Shown here piece by piece: positions 18,208-27,298 of a stretch of 64,000 nt of DNA. Source of the DNA: Paenibacillus pini JCM 16418 (lineage in GTDB: Bacteria; Bacillota; Bacilli; Paenibacillales; Paenibacillaceae); contig NZ_BAVZ01000013.1 in NCBI RefSeq assembly GCF_000576305.1, positions 1 to 64,000 of the forward strand. Reading direction: 5' to 3'. The notes under the pieces were generated by a model, which was not told the origin of the DNA, did not search any database, and saw only the letters and a program-made list of their open reading frames with translations. Each line of letters begins with the position of its first letter. Within the stretch, counting starts at the first letter, position 1. The position numbers and the translations under genes were made by a program.

Positions 18208-20155
18208 GTGGAGCGTTATCCTTTCACATATGATCCAACCCGTCCATTTATTGCCCAGGTAGGCGAATGGGTGGCGGATGTATTCTACGATATATTGCCG
18301 GAAGCGGGCTTTGAAGTCCGTGATGAACAAATCTATATGGCTTTTCAATTGGAAAAGGCATTTGCAGAGAAGAAAACGATCTTCGCAGAGGCTGGGGTAG
18401 GAACAGGTAAGACTCTTGTGTACTTACTATATTCTATCTGTTACGCCCGTTATACACGGAAACCCGCGATTATTGCTTGTGCAGATGAATCGCTGATTGA
18501 ACAGCTTGTTAAACCCGAAGGGATATTGCGAAGCTTGCTCATCACTTAGGACTGGCTATTGATGCTAGACTGGGTAAATCGCCGGATCAATACGTATGTC
18601 TGCGGAAGTTAGACGATGTGCGGTTACGCGATGAAGAGGGTGTGCAGTGGATGATTTGGCCGCAAGCCTGCCGGACTTTGTATATTCTCATGGCGCCATG
18701 CAAAATTTCCACGCATATGGCGACCGTAAGGATTATCCTCATCTGAGTGATGAGCAATGGCAGAACATTAACTGGGATACGTTCCAAGATTGTTTCACTT
18801 GTGACCGACGTCAACGCTGTGGTCAGACGCTTTCGCGGGAGCATTATCGTCATTCGGGTGATCTCATCATTTGTTCGCATGACTATTATATGGAGCATGT
18901 CTGGACATATGAGGGTCGCAAACGCGAAGGGCAATTGCCTCTACTGCCAGAACATAGTGCAGTCATTTTTGATGAAGGACATTTACTAGAATCAGCAGCT
19001 ATGAAGGCGCTCAGTTACAAAATGAAGCATGTCGTATTTGAGGAGCTGATCCTTCGTCTGTTGCAAGGTGAAATCCGCGAATCTCTCGCCGTGCTTATTG
19101 ATGAGTCTATTGTCCAAAGCGAGCGAATGTTCAAGGCGCTTGGTAAGCACAGTCGAGCTATTGAAGGCTCTGATCGTAAAGAGATTATACTTAGTGAAGG
19201 GCTACTACGTGAGGTTCATCGTTTCCGTGATGTGCTAACTGCCATTGAAGAAGAGCTTGTTTTTGAAGGTGAGCTATATTCACTAAATGACTATCAATTA
19301 CGCATTGTGGAAGAGCATATCGAAATGATGCAGAAGGCACTGATGTTGTTCGAACGCTCCGAAGCGCTTATTTGCTGGGTAACGGATAGTCCAGAAGGTT
19401 TGACGTTATCCATTATGCCGCGAACGGTTAAGGAAGTGCTGCAAGAGCGTGTCTTTGGTGCTAATATTCCGATTGTGTTTTCGTCAGCTACACTCTCAGT
19501 AGAGGGTTCATTCCGTTATGTAGCAGATAGTCTGGGTATTGAGAAATTTCTATCCTTCTCAGTAGTATCACCTTATGATTATGCCGAGCAGATGGAGGCA
19601 CTTGCTCCTCGATGGAACATAGCCGAAGGCTTCGCTGGCAAAATGAAAGAAGCTATAAAACTTCTTCAACGATCCGAAGGACGTGCTTTGATCTTATTCA
19701 AATCCAAAGATGAGTTGATGCAGTTTAAGGAGCGGATTTCAGAGGAATCTGAAGTTGCAGGCATGACCTTCTATTTTGAAGGAGATCAAGAAATCAGTTA
19801 TCTCATCTCAGCGTTCCAACGTGACGAAGCAAGCGTACTCTGTGCAGTTAGCTTGTGGGAAGGTCTGGATGTTCCGGGATCATCGCTGTCGAATGTGATT
19901 ATCTGGTCGATGCCTTTTCCTCCGCATGATCCAGTGTTTATTGCTAAGCGTAGCGAAGCAGAAACTCCATTTGAAGAGGTGGACTTGCCTTATATGCTTC
20001 TGCGCTTCAGACAGGGCATTGGGCGTTTGATTCGTACCCGTGAGGACAAAGGAATCGTCGCTATTCTGGGTGAGGAAATGCAGTCTGACGCTTCTGTTCT
20101 TACGCATGTGTTATCCGTTCTACCAGAGGGAGTCACACTGCAACAAAATGCTTAA
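18208..20155 (+). CDS. DinG/Rad3-type ATP-dependent DNA helicase, interrupted by two frameshifts
   Basis: The gene is split over three frames: 18208 to about 18521, a middle frame to about 18649, and the remainder to 20155. Adding one G at 18520-18522 and one at 18649-18650 restores a continuous 649-residue protein. It then has Walker A (EAGVGTGKT), the Fe-S cysteines of the XPD/DinG family (VCLRK in the middle frame, FTCDRRQRCG and IICSHDYY after it), the DEGH box (VIFDEGHLLES), and the helicase C-terminal half ending in RFRQGIGRLIRT. Such helicases unwind damaged or structured DNA. As read, it is inactive; a sequencing error is likely. Confidence 0.85.
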
Positions 20156-20168
20156 TCTTGAATAAAAC

Positions 20169-20217
20169 AAACTCCAATCTAGGGACTGCGTTTGCGGCTG
20201 CTAGATTGGAGTTTTCT
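20169..20217. terminator. Bidirectional terminator between helicase and serpin
   Basis: A perfect 14-bp stem (20169-20182 with 20201-20214) has T runs on the appropriate side of both strands. Confidence 0.8.
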
Positions 20218-20237
20218 GTTACTTTGGGATAGGTATG

Positions 20238-21524
20238 CTATTCTGTAGCGGGATCGTTGATTGAACCCATAAAGAGCCACAGCTTAGTCTGCGCATCCTC
20301 AATGGCGAAGAAGAAGGGGCGGTTTACGACCATATCAAAGGGTTTCTCTGGCGGAGCAGATCCTGCCATCTCAAGAGAAGTGACCGCGGCAGCTTCGGTA
20401 CCTCGTTCATTCACTTCAAGTACCGTTTTGTGCATAACATTCGATATGAACAGTGGCTTACGATCAGACATGTTAGAGAAGTCAGCTTGAGGAAGAAAGC
20501 TATTCTTCATTCCAAGTCCCATAAGAGCTTTATTAAGCTGCTGCTTATACTCTGCTTTGAAGCGTGGAATGCGGATTTGCCCTGATTGGTATTCAAAATT
20601 CTTCTCCCATGGCGTCATGTCCTTCCATAACTGCTCCTCAAGTTTAGGAAGTGATGATTGCTCACTGGGCAGAATAATGAGCATATTCATCTGTCCACTT
20701 CCGTAAGGAATGCGAATGGCTTGCCAGTCCTGATTCTGTGCGTAAGCAAACGAACCACCTTGTTTCATCATAGGAACTTGCTTTGTGATGTTTACGTTGG
20801 TGGTGAATACAGCGTTCTCCGTTAACTTTTCATCAAAGGGAGTTTTCCAGGTCCCGTTAAAATAAATCGCATTCACGATTAGAGATACCATATCTGAGCC
20901 AGGTGGTTCACTCAGAAGTTGGTTGATCTTCCCGTTCGTTTGCTTCTTGACCCAATTGTTTACCATAACTACACTTTTATCACTACTGAAATCAAGTGGC
21001 TCCACACTTGCATGATAGTTATCTTTAACGGTGTTCTGAAAAGAATTCTTCAATGGGATTCCCTCGGCATACCAAACCGCATTAGCAATGTTTAGTCTCA
21101 CGCCGGAATCGGGACTTTCCTCGAGCTCTTGTAAAACCTTGCTGGCACTTTGTACCTCTTCCCGTTTCATCGTCTGATATCCGAGGGCTTTAGACATCTC
21201 AGCTTCGGTTTCACCTGCGCTACCGCTGTATGCCATGCTCAGTGATGTGGCGATACTATAAGGAGACAGAATGAGATTACCACCGTCTCCGTTCTTGGTG
21301 AGTACCTGATGCAGACGTAGGCCAAAATGATTCTGGGCACGTACTATACGCGTATCTAATACCTTATCAATATGCCGCTGACGATCACTTAGTGAAATAG
21401 CTGGAGGGGATGGAGATGGCTGCTCCGCTTTAGTGGTACTAGCACAGGCTGTTGAGAGTGTAAGGAGCAAGAATAAGCCCAGCCTGAGTAGTATTCTAGA
21501 GGGGTTAAGTCTTTTTTTGAACAA
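20238..21524 (-). CDS. Serpin-family protease inhibitor lipoprotein
   Basis: The 428-residue protein is a lipoprotein: hydrophobic signal followed by lipobox LSTAC. The rest is a full-length serpin fold with conserved segments ILSPYSIATSLSMAYSG, NAIYFNGTWKTPFD, the reactive-loop hinge GTEAAAVTS, and the C-terminal NRPFFFAI. The hinge residues are small, as in inhibitory serpins. The reactive bond probably lies in SLEMAGSAPP. It would inhibit serine or cysteine proteases at the outer membrane face. The TTG at 21524 is preferred because AGGAGG lies ten bases before it; an ATG eight codons upstream overlaps that site. Confidence 0.9.
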   Translation of the reverse strand: MFKKRLNPSRILLRLGLFLLLTLSTACASTTKAEQPSPSPPAISLSDRQRHIDKVLDTRIVRAQNHFGLRLHQVLTKNGDGGNLILSPYSIATSLSMAYSGSAGETEAEMSKALGYQTMKREEVQSASKVLQELEESPDSGVRLNIANAVWYAEGIPLKNSFQNTVKDNYHASVEPLDFSSDKSVVMVNNWVKKQTNGKINQLLSEPPGSDMVSLIVNAIYFNGTWKTPFDEKLTENAVFTTNVNITKQVPMMKQGGSFAYAQNQDWQAIRIPYGSGQMNMLIILPSEQSSLPKLEEQLWKDMTPWEKNFEYQSGQIRIPRFKAEYKQQLNKALMGLGMKNSFLPQADFSNMSDRKPLFISNVMHKTVLEVNERGTEAAAVTSLEMAGSAPPEKPFDMVVNRPFFFAIEDAQTKLWLFMGSINDPATE

Positions 21525-21765
21525 AATAGATTTACCTCCTATATTCAAATATAATTCATATCTCTTATTTGGGAATTATTAGTCTAATGATTAGACGAAT
21601 CCAAATATAGAATGTTTCAAATTCTTCCAGTGATTGTTTCATCCATATATTTCTTAAGTTGAAGCAGGTTGATAAGGTGGCGAAATCAGCGGTATAATTG
21701 GATTTACTGCAAGTCCAAGGGCATGTTTATCAATAGGTGTCTTCAGTAAAGGAGCGTACGTAGCA

Positions 21766-22239
21766 ATGCCGCAAATATCACGACATAATCAAGATTTAGC
21801 TTCGCTGTTATCATTAACCTTCAGTTCACTCAATCAGGAATTACACATGCGTCTGAATGAGATGGGCTTCACAGATGTGCGTCCTGCGCACGGATTTTTA
21901 TTTCAGGGATTAATTCCGGATGGTTCAACCGCTAAGGCATTAGTTCAGCATTTAGGTATCACCAAACAGGCTGTTAGCCAAATGGTCGATGAGCTCGAGG
22001 CTCGAGGATACGTTGCGCGTAAACCCCATCCTTCGGATGGAAGGGGAAAGCTAATTATTTTAACAGAGCGTGGCTGGTCCGTTGTCCGCTCCAAAGAAAA
22101 AATTTACACCGAAGTTGAGGAGCGCTGGGCTAAGATTATTGGTCACAATCGTATGAAGGAGTTACATGAGGATCTACTTAGTATTGTTAATTTTACAAGT
22201 GAAGGGAATATTCCTCATCGTTTACGTCCGGTATGGTAG
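21766..22239 (+). CDS. MarR-family transcriptional regulator
   Basis: The 157-residue protein has the MarR winged-helix fold: a dimerisation helix, the recognition helix region LGITKQAVSQMVDELEARGYV, and the wing KPHPSDGRGKLIILTERG. The DPSDRR-type wing motif is modified (HPSDGRGK). The ATG follows AAAGGAG. It lies 39 bp before the FAD-linked oxidase in the same direction and may regulate that operon. The ligand is unknown. Confidence 0.88.
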   Translation: MPQISRHNQDLASLLSLTFSSLNQELHMRLNEMGFTDVRPAHGFLFQGLIPDGSTAKALVQHLGITKQAVSQMVDELEARGYVARKPHPSDGRGKLIILTERGWSVVRSKEKIYTEVEERWAKIIGHNRMKELHEDLLSIVNFTSEGNIPHRLRPVW

Positions 22240-22278
22240 AATAATACAATATTAGGTATACCATTGCCGGAGGTACAT

Positions 22279-23717
22279 GTGAAGAAAACCATAGTCCTGC
22301 TGTTCCTTACATGTTTATGTGTCTATGAATATATTACAAATGATACCCCAGATCAGAATCCCTATCTGATCACGGACTATAGCCGTCTACATCCAGTTAA
22401 GGTAGAGCGGATTGTAGAAGGAAAAGAAGAAGAGCAGCTTGCTCAGCTGCTTCAAGATGCCAAGGCTAAGGGGCTAAAGCTGTCGATATCAGGGCAGCGC
22501 CACAGCCAAGGCGGACATACTTATTATAAAGATGCTATTGTCATTGATATGACGAGCTTCAATCAGATCCTCATGCTAGATCCAAAACGTAAGCTGATTC
22601 GTGTCCAAGCGGGTGCAACGTGGAAAGATATCCAGGACCGAATTAACCCCTACCATCTCTCGGTTTCATCGATGCAATCTCAAAATATTTTTACGGTCGG
22701 CGGTTCGATCAGTATTAACGCTCATGGACGTGATCTCAGAAATGGGTCACTTATTAATAGTGTTGAGTCCTTTCATCTGCTTACGGCCGATGGACTAATC
22801 CGCGAGATCAGTCGTACGAAAGAGCCGGAGCTATTTCGACTAGCTCTCGGAGGATACGGCTTATTTGGAATTATTCTGGACGTTACGCTTCACTTAACGG
22901 ATGATGAGGTGTACCGAACGAAGATAGAGCTATTCAGGCCAAAGACTATAGTCATTATTTAAAAGAAAAGGTGCTGGCGGACCCCGATGTACGGATGCAT
23001 ATTGCACGGATTTCGGTTGCGCCTGACAGCTTTTTGACGGATATGTATGCTATTAATTATCAAGTCGATCCTTCTCTTGATTTGGAGCATAACGATAAGC
23101 TGAAGACTCATGAATCGGGGGTACTACCAAGTAAACTGCTATTTCATTTGAACCGAGCTTCCGATACGGGGAAGAATATGTTTTGGAATCTACAGAAAAA
23201 ATATTTTACATATCAAGAGGATGCAATCATTAGCCGTAACAATGCGATGCGCCCGGAGTCTTCTTTTATGGAATATCACGAGGCGGGTGCTAATGATCTA
23301 CTTCAAGAGTATTTCGTACCTGTGGATGAGTTTGCATCATTTGTGGAGGATTTGAAATCCGTCCTCAAGGATGCTGGTGATAAGGTTAATCTACTTAATA
23401 TTACAGTACGTTATGTTCCGCGTAATCAGGACGTGGTGCTATCCTACGCCAAAGAGGACATGTTAGCCTTGGTATGCTTATTTAATACATCGCTCTCTAA
23501 AGAGGGGCACGCGGAGATGAAGCAAACCGTTCGCAACATTGTGGATCAAGTGCTAAGGCATCGAGGCACCTACTATCTTCCATATGCTGCTTATCCGTCT
23601 GTAGAGCAGTTTAGAGAAGCGTACCCGGGTTATAACACATTCTTTAAGGCAAAAGATCAGTTTGATCCGGATCATATATTTATGAACTATTTCTATGAAC
23701 AATATAAAGGGGAGTAG
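22279..23717 (+). CDS. FAD-linked oxidase (PCMH/GlcD type), frameshifted
   Basis: Two frames, 22279-22962 and up to 23717, join into one 479-residue protein if one G is added at 22937-22938 (the junction then reads ELFRAKDYSHYLKEKV). The first part has a signal-like N-terminal helix and an FAD-binding PCMH domain with the ISGQRHSQGGHTYY and FTVGGSISINAHGRD segments. The second part is the substrate/cap domain of D-arabinono-lactone oxidase-like enzymes, with a C-terminal DPDHIFMNYF. Substrate unknown. GTG 22279 follows GGAGG. As read, the product is truncated after the FAD domain. Confidence 0.82.
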
Positions 23718-23723
23718 CTTTAC

Positions 23724-24278
23724 ATGAATATACGTTGGCTGATCCGTTCACAAAGCATCATGACCTTAGCCTCAGGAATGATTTATCCTTATTATTTATT
23801 GTTTCTGAAGAACCTCGGCAACAGCTATTCTAAATATGGACTGGCTTTTGCCGTGTTTACGATAAGCTCAGCTGCTTGTTCGCAGTGGCTCGCGCCGCGT
23901 CTTGATCGCAGCGGAATGAAGATGATGATTTGGAGCGCTGTGGGTATGATGGTGGCCATGGTGGCGTTTCCTTGGGTGGAGTCTTACCTATGGGTAATCC
24001 TCCTTCAGGCCGGAATGGGATGTTGTAGTGCTATGCAAAAGATGAGTGAGCGACTACTTCTCGCGGATTATACGCATATAGGTAAACGTGGGCCTGTTAT
24101 CGGCTCCTATCATTTCTGGACATCAGCTGCATCAGGGTTTGCGGTCCTGCTGGGTGGTTACTTGATCGACTGGTTGACGATCGATGTGTTGTTCTATTTC
24201 AGTGCGCTGCTATATGGCCTTAGCGGGTGGGGTGTTTGGAAAATATACCGAAGAGGTAGCTTACACAAGGTGAATTGA
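23724..24278 (+). CDS. Half-size MFS-like membrane protein
   Basis: The 184-residue protein has about six membrane helices and an MFS-like N-terminal pattern (MIYPYYLLFLKNLGNSYSK, then APRLDRSGMKMM as a motif A-like loop). It is half the length of a normal MFS transporter and stops at a normal TGA without an obvious frameshift remnant downstream. It starts six bases after the FAD-oxidase stop with a GGGGAG ribosome site, so the two are one operon. It might dimerise or be a degenerate transporter; function unknown. Confidence 0.7.
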   Translation: MNIRWLIRSQSIMTLASGMIYPYYLLFLKNLGNSYSKYGLAFAVFTISSAACSQWLAPRLDRSGMKMMIWSAVGMMVAMVAFPWVESYLWVILLQAGMGCCSAMQKMSERLLLADYTHIGKRGPVIGSYHFWTSAASGFAVLLGGYLIDWLTIDVLFYFSALLYGLSGWGVWKIYRRGSLHKVN

Positions 24279-24447
24279 GCAACTATTAATCCGGCTACTA
24301 TTTCGGAGAACGAGAGGCAGTTGTAACACTGTAATAGAGGTGGACAATCCATCCGCGTAGCGTTCAATTTTTAACTCGATACATTAGACAAGCACCGTTA
24401 CTGGCGTTGAGCTATATAACTATCAGTTTATTATGGTGATCATCATG

Positions 24448-24489
24448 AAAGCTGCCCCGTAGCCATTTGGCTTGAGGACAGCTTTTTTT
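24448..24489. terminator. Terminator between MFS-like gene and mntH
   Basis: An imperfect hairpin (aaagctgcc...acagcttt, about 24448-24464 with 24469-24484) ends in a T run on the plus strand and an A run on the other side, so it can serve both converging genes. Confidence 0.65.
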
Positions 24490-24513
24490 GTTGTATGTAC
24501 TAGAGCAAAATGA

Positions 24514-25863
24514 TTATCCAAAGAACGTTCCGTACAGCAAATAGATATTCAGTAGCGCGATGATAATGGCGATTACCCAAGCAAGAATCTGTAACCATCT
24601 CGGTGCAGTATGTGGGCCCATCTTCGCCTTGTTGCCTGTGAATTGCACCAGCGGAATAACGGCGAAGGATAGCTGAAGGGATAGTACCACTTGACTCAGA
24701 ATGAGCAGGCTGCCTGTCGCTTGTTCACCCGCAATACCAATAACCAATACGGCTGGAATAATGGCAATCGCTCGGGTGATGAGGCGGCGCAGCCAAGGAG
24801 CGAGACGGATGTTCAGGAATCCTTCCATGACAATCTGTCCGGCAAGCGTTCCTGTTAGCGTAGAATTCTGTCCGGAAGCTAGTAAAGCAACGGCGAATAG
24901 AATACTAGCAATTCCTGTTCCAAGAAGTGGCGTGAGCAGATGATATGCATCTTGAATTTCAGCCACATCGGTATGGCCGCTTGTGTGGAAGGCGGCTGCT
25001 GAAAGAATCAGTATAGCCGCATTGACAAAGAGAGCTAGCATAAGCGCAACCGTGGAATCAATCGTTGCGAAGCGAATTGCCGACTTCTTTCCCGTAACCG
25101 TATCCTCGTAATTCCTTGTCTGGACGATGGAAGAGTGTAGGTACAAGTTATGAGGCATGACGGTAGCACCTAGAATACCGAGTGCGATATATAGCATTTG
25201 TGGATTTGTAATGATTTCGGACCTTGGAATGAATCCAGACATGACACCGGAAAGTTCAGGCTTGGAAAGGAATAGCTCAATCCCAAAGCAGAGTGCAATC
25301 GTAACGAGCAGTGTAATGACAATGATCTCAATATACCGAAACCCTTTATTTTGCAAAATAAGAACAAGTAGCACATCAACGACGGTGATCAGCACGCCCC
25401 AGATTAGTGGTAATCCGAACAGAAGCTGTAAGGCAATTGCAGATCCGATGACTTCAGCCAGATCGCAAGCAGCGATGGCTATTTCGCAAAGTATCCACAG
25501 GGCGAAATTAACAGGTTTACTGTAATGGTCGCGGCAAGCCTGAGCTAAGTCTCTCCCTGTTGCGATACCAAGCCTAGCGGATAACGATTGTAGAACGATA
25601 GCCATCAGATTGGAGATCAGAATAACGGATAGAAGCGTATAGCCGAATAAGGCTCCTCCTGATAAGTCGGTGGCCCAGTTACCTGGGTCCATATAGCCGA
25701 CGGCTACAAGGTATCCCGGTCCCACAAAGGCGAGGAATTTGCGAAATGCGCTTCCCTTTGTAGGAACTCGGATGGATTTGTATACTTCTGGCAAACTCGG
25801 GGTGTTGCCTTTTTTTCGCCAGCCCGGATCTGGATTAGGTTTTTCTTGAACCGCAGGGTCCAT
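24514..25863 (-). CDS. mntH: NRAMP-family Mn2+/divalent metal transporter MntH
   Basis: The 449-residue protein has eleven predicted membrane helices and the NRAMP signatures: the metal-binding DPGN loop ([11 protein letters not shown]) in helix 1, the helix 6 motif MPHNLYLHS, and an [18 protein letters not shown] transport signature. It imports Mn2+ (and possibly Fe2+) with protons. The upstream region carries four MntR-like boxes, suggesting repression by manganese. The ZIP-family gene lies upstream in the same direction. The start ATG at 25863 has an AAGG ribosome site. Confidence 0.93.
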   Translation of the reverse strand: MDPAVQEKPNPDPGWRKKGNTPSLPEVYKSIRVPTKGSAFRKFLAFVGPGYLVAVGYMDPGNWATDLSGGALFGYTLLSVILISNLMAIVLQSLSARLGIATGRDLAQACRDHYSKPVNFALWILCEIAIAACDLAEVIGSAIALQLLFGLPLIWGVLITVVDVLLVLILQNKGFRYIEIIVITLLVTIALCFGIELFLSKPELSGVMSGFIPRSEIITNPQMLYIALGILGATVMPHNLYLHSSIVQTRNYEDTVTGKKSAIRFATIDSTVALMLALFVNAAILILSAAAFHTSGHTDVAEIQDAYHLLTPLLGTGIASILFAVALLASGQNSTLTGTLAGQIVMEGFLNIRLAPWLRRLITRAIAIIPAVLVIGIAGEQATGSLLILSQVVLSLQLSFAVIPLVQFTGNKAKMGPHTAPRWLQILAWVIAIIIALLNIYLLYGTFFG

Positions 25864-25877
25864 GTTTGTCTACCTTC

Positions 25878-26010
25878 TTTCTCTAGGGAAATAATGTTGC
25901 CTCAGGACAACTTTTGGAGCAAAAAAATAATTCCGTCTCGTCGTATAGGATTGAGAATAAACTAACACGAATAAGGTTGCCTTGCAACATAAATTTTTCC
26001 CTAGGGCAAT
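25878..26010 (-). promoter_or_regulatory. Cluster of MntR-like boxes upstream of mntH
   Basis: The clearest box is at 25995-26010; on the minus strand it reads attgccctagggaaaa, close to the MntR consensus TTTGCCTTAAGGAAAA. Related palindromic sites are at 25897-25910 (ttgcctcaggacaa), 25977-25987 (ttgccttgcaa) and 25878-25891 (tttctctagggaaa). MntR binding is inferred from this match and the identity of the downstream gene. Confidence 0.65.
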
Positions 26011-26057
26011 AATTATGGTATTTATTTGAATATAATTTTTATTTGATTATGACGAAT

Positions 26058-26792
26058 TTAGTTCAGTAGTTCTGTCAGGGCTATCATCACAAGCAGTCCC
26101 AGTATAAATGAAAATGTCGAGGCCCTTTCGTTACCGTCTCCATGGCTCTCTGGGATGAGTTCTTTATACACGACAAAGAGCATCGCACCTGCGGCAAATG
26201 CAAGCCCATAAGGAACAACGGCTGTAAAGCTACTGGTGAATTGCAGTCCAATCCAGCATGCGAACAGTTCAAGTACTCCCGTTAGAGTAGCTAGCAGTAG
26301 TGCGATATCTTTTCGCATGCCGTGGGTGATCAAGTATAGTGCGGTCAGAAAACCTTCTGGAATATTTTGAAGACCGATGCTAAGTGCAACAATGGTTCCT
26401 AAATCTTGATTGTTACTTCCGTAGCTGACGCCTACTGATAAACCCTCAGGCAAATTGTGGAGTGCCATAGCTGACAAGAATAGAAGGGAGCTTGTACCTC
26501 CGCTAGAGGAAGTCCTCTGAGAATGTTCCAAATCATTATGCGGAATAAGCAGCTCCAGGATCGTTAGAATAGCCGTTCCTAGCAGCGTTCCAATCGTCAG
26601 AATCCACAAATTAGATAGTTTTAATGCAGAGGGAATTAATCCGTATGTAGAAGCTGCTACCATGATTCCAGCCGTGAAGGCTAGCAAAATATCACGCCCT
26701 CGATGTGTCATATTAGAGAAAAATACAGCGGGAATTGCCCCTGCTGCGGTACATAGAGATGTCGCTAAACTTCCTAAGACAATCGTATTCAT
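26058..26792 (-). CDS. ZIP-family divalent metal transporter
   Basis: The 244-residue protein has about eight short membrane helices and the two ZIP metal-site helices ALHNLPEGLSVGVSYG and IGLQNIPEGFLTALYL. In between is a short loop with HNDLEHSQ in place of a long histidine-rich loop. ZIP proteins import zinc, iron or manganese into the cytoplasm. AGGAGG precedes the ATG at 26792. The mntH gene follows 194 bp downstream in the same direction, so the two metal importers may be partly co-transcribed. Confidence 0.9.
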   Translation of the reverse strand: MNTIVLGSLATSLCTAAGAIPAVFFSNMTHRGRDILLAFTAGIMVAASTYGLIPSALKLSNLWILTIGTLLGTAILTILELLIPHNDLEHSQRTSSSGGTSSLLFLSAMALHNLPEGLSVGVSYGSNNQDLGTIVALSIGLQNIPEGFLTALYLITHGMRKDIALLLATLTGVLELFACWIGLQFTSSFTAVVPYGLAFAAGAMLFVVYKELIPESHGDGNERASTFSFILGLLVMIALTELLN

Positions 26793-26888
26793 TCGAAACC
26801 TCCTAAGGATGGTACAACTCTCTTTTACAAATCATAAATATGTTCAAGCTCTCTAAGCTATTCATGAAAATAATTCCGACTAAACATA

Positions 26889-26917
26889 TTGCATATTAAA
26901 GTGGTATAAGGTATGAT
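26889..26917 (+). promoter_or_regulatory. Promoter for riboswitch-metE transcript
   Basis: ttgcat (26889-26894) and tatgat (26912-26917) are 17 bp apart, placing transcription start near 26924, just before the cobalamin riboswitch. Confidence 0.7.
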
Positions 26918-26954
26918 TCGACTTAATATTAAGCGATGTAAAATTGAATATTGT

Positions 26955-27135
26955 GGGAATAGGTGCTCTGATATACAAGTGTATATCACGAGCTTAAAAG
27001 GGAAGTCCGGTGTAATGCCGGCGCGGTCCCGCCACTGTAACAGAGGAGTTTATCTCAATGAAGGCCACTGATCCGCCAGGATTGGGAAGGCAAGCAGATA
27101 AACGTTGATTCTGGAGCCAGGAGACCTGCCTGTTC
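26955..27135 (+). promoter_or_regulatory. Cobalamin (B12) riboswitch
   Basis: The conserved core elements occur in order: aaaagggaagtccggtg with gccggcgcggtcccgccactgt in the middle, and the B12 box agccaggagacctgcc at 27115-27130. The order and spacing match the cobalamin class of riboswitch aptamers. It lies upstream of metE, the B12-independent methionine synthase. When adenosylcobalamin is present the aptamer should favour the downstream terminator, switching off the costly B12-independent enzyme. Confidence 0.95.
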
Positions 27136-27203
27136 TGACAGCACTGCTTTACCTACGGGAGATAGGAAGGTGTTAAGATGACGGCTGACGTATGTATATG
27201 GCA

Positions 27204-27248
27204 GGCATCTTTATCCTTTTTTTCGATAGGGGTAAAGATGCCTTTTTT
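27204..27248 (+). terminator. Riboswitch expression-platform terminator
   Basis: ggcatctttatcc (27204-27216) pairs with ggggtaaagatgcc (27229-27242), followed by six T residues. It sits between the B12 aptamer and metE and is the likely regulated terminator. Confidence 0.85.
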
Positions 27249-27298
27249 GCATTTCATAGATTCATAACATGGATAAGAAAACATTAGGGAGGCACATA

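Noticed and set aside
18520..18650. Programmed ribosomal frameshifting in the helicase gene
   Set aside because: No slippery heptamer with a downstream structure is seen, two shifts would be needed, and the same base loss appears in seven other unrelated genes.
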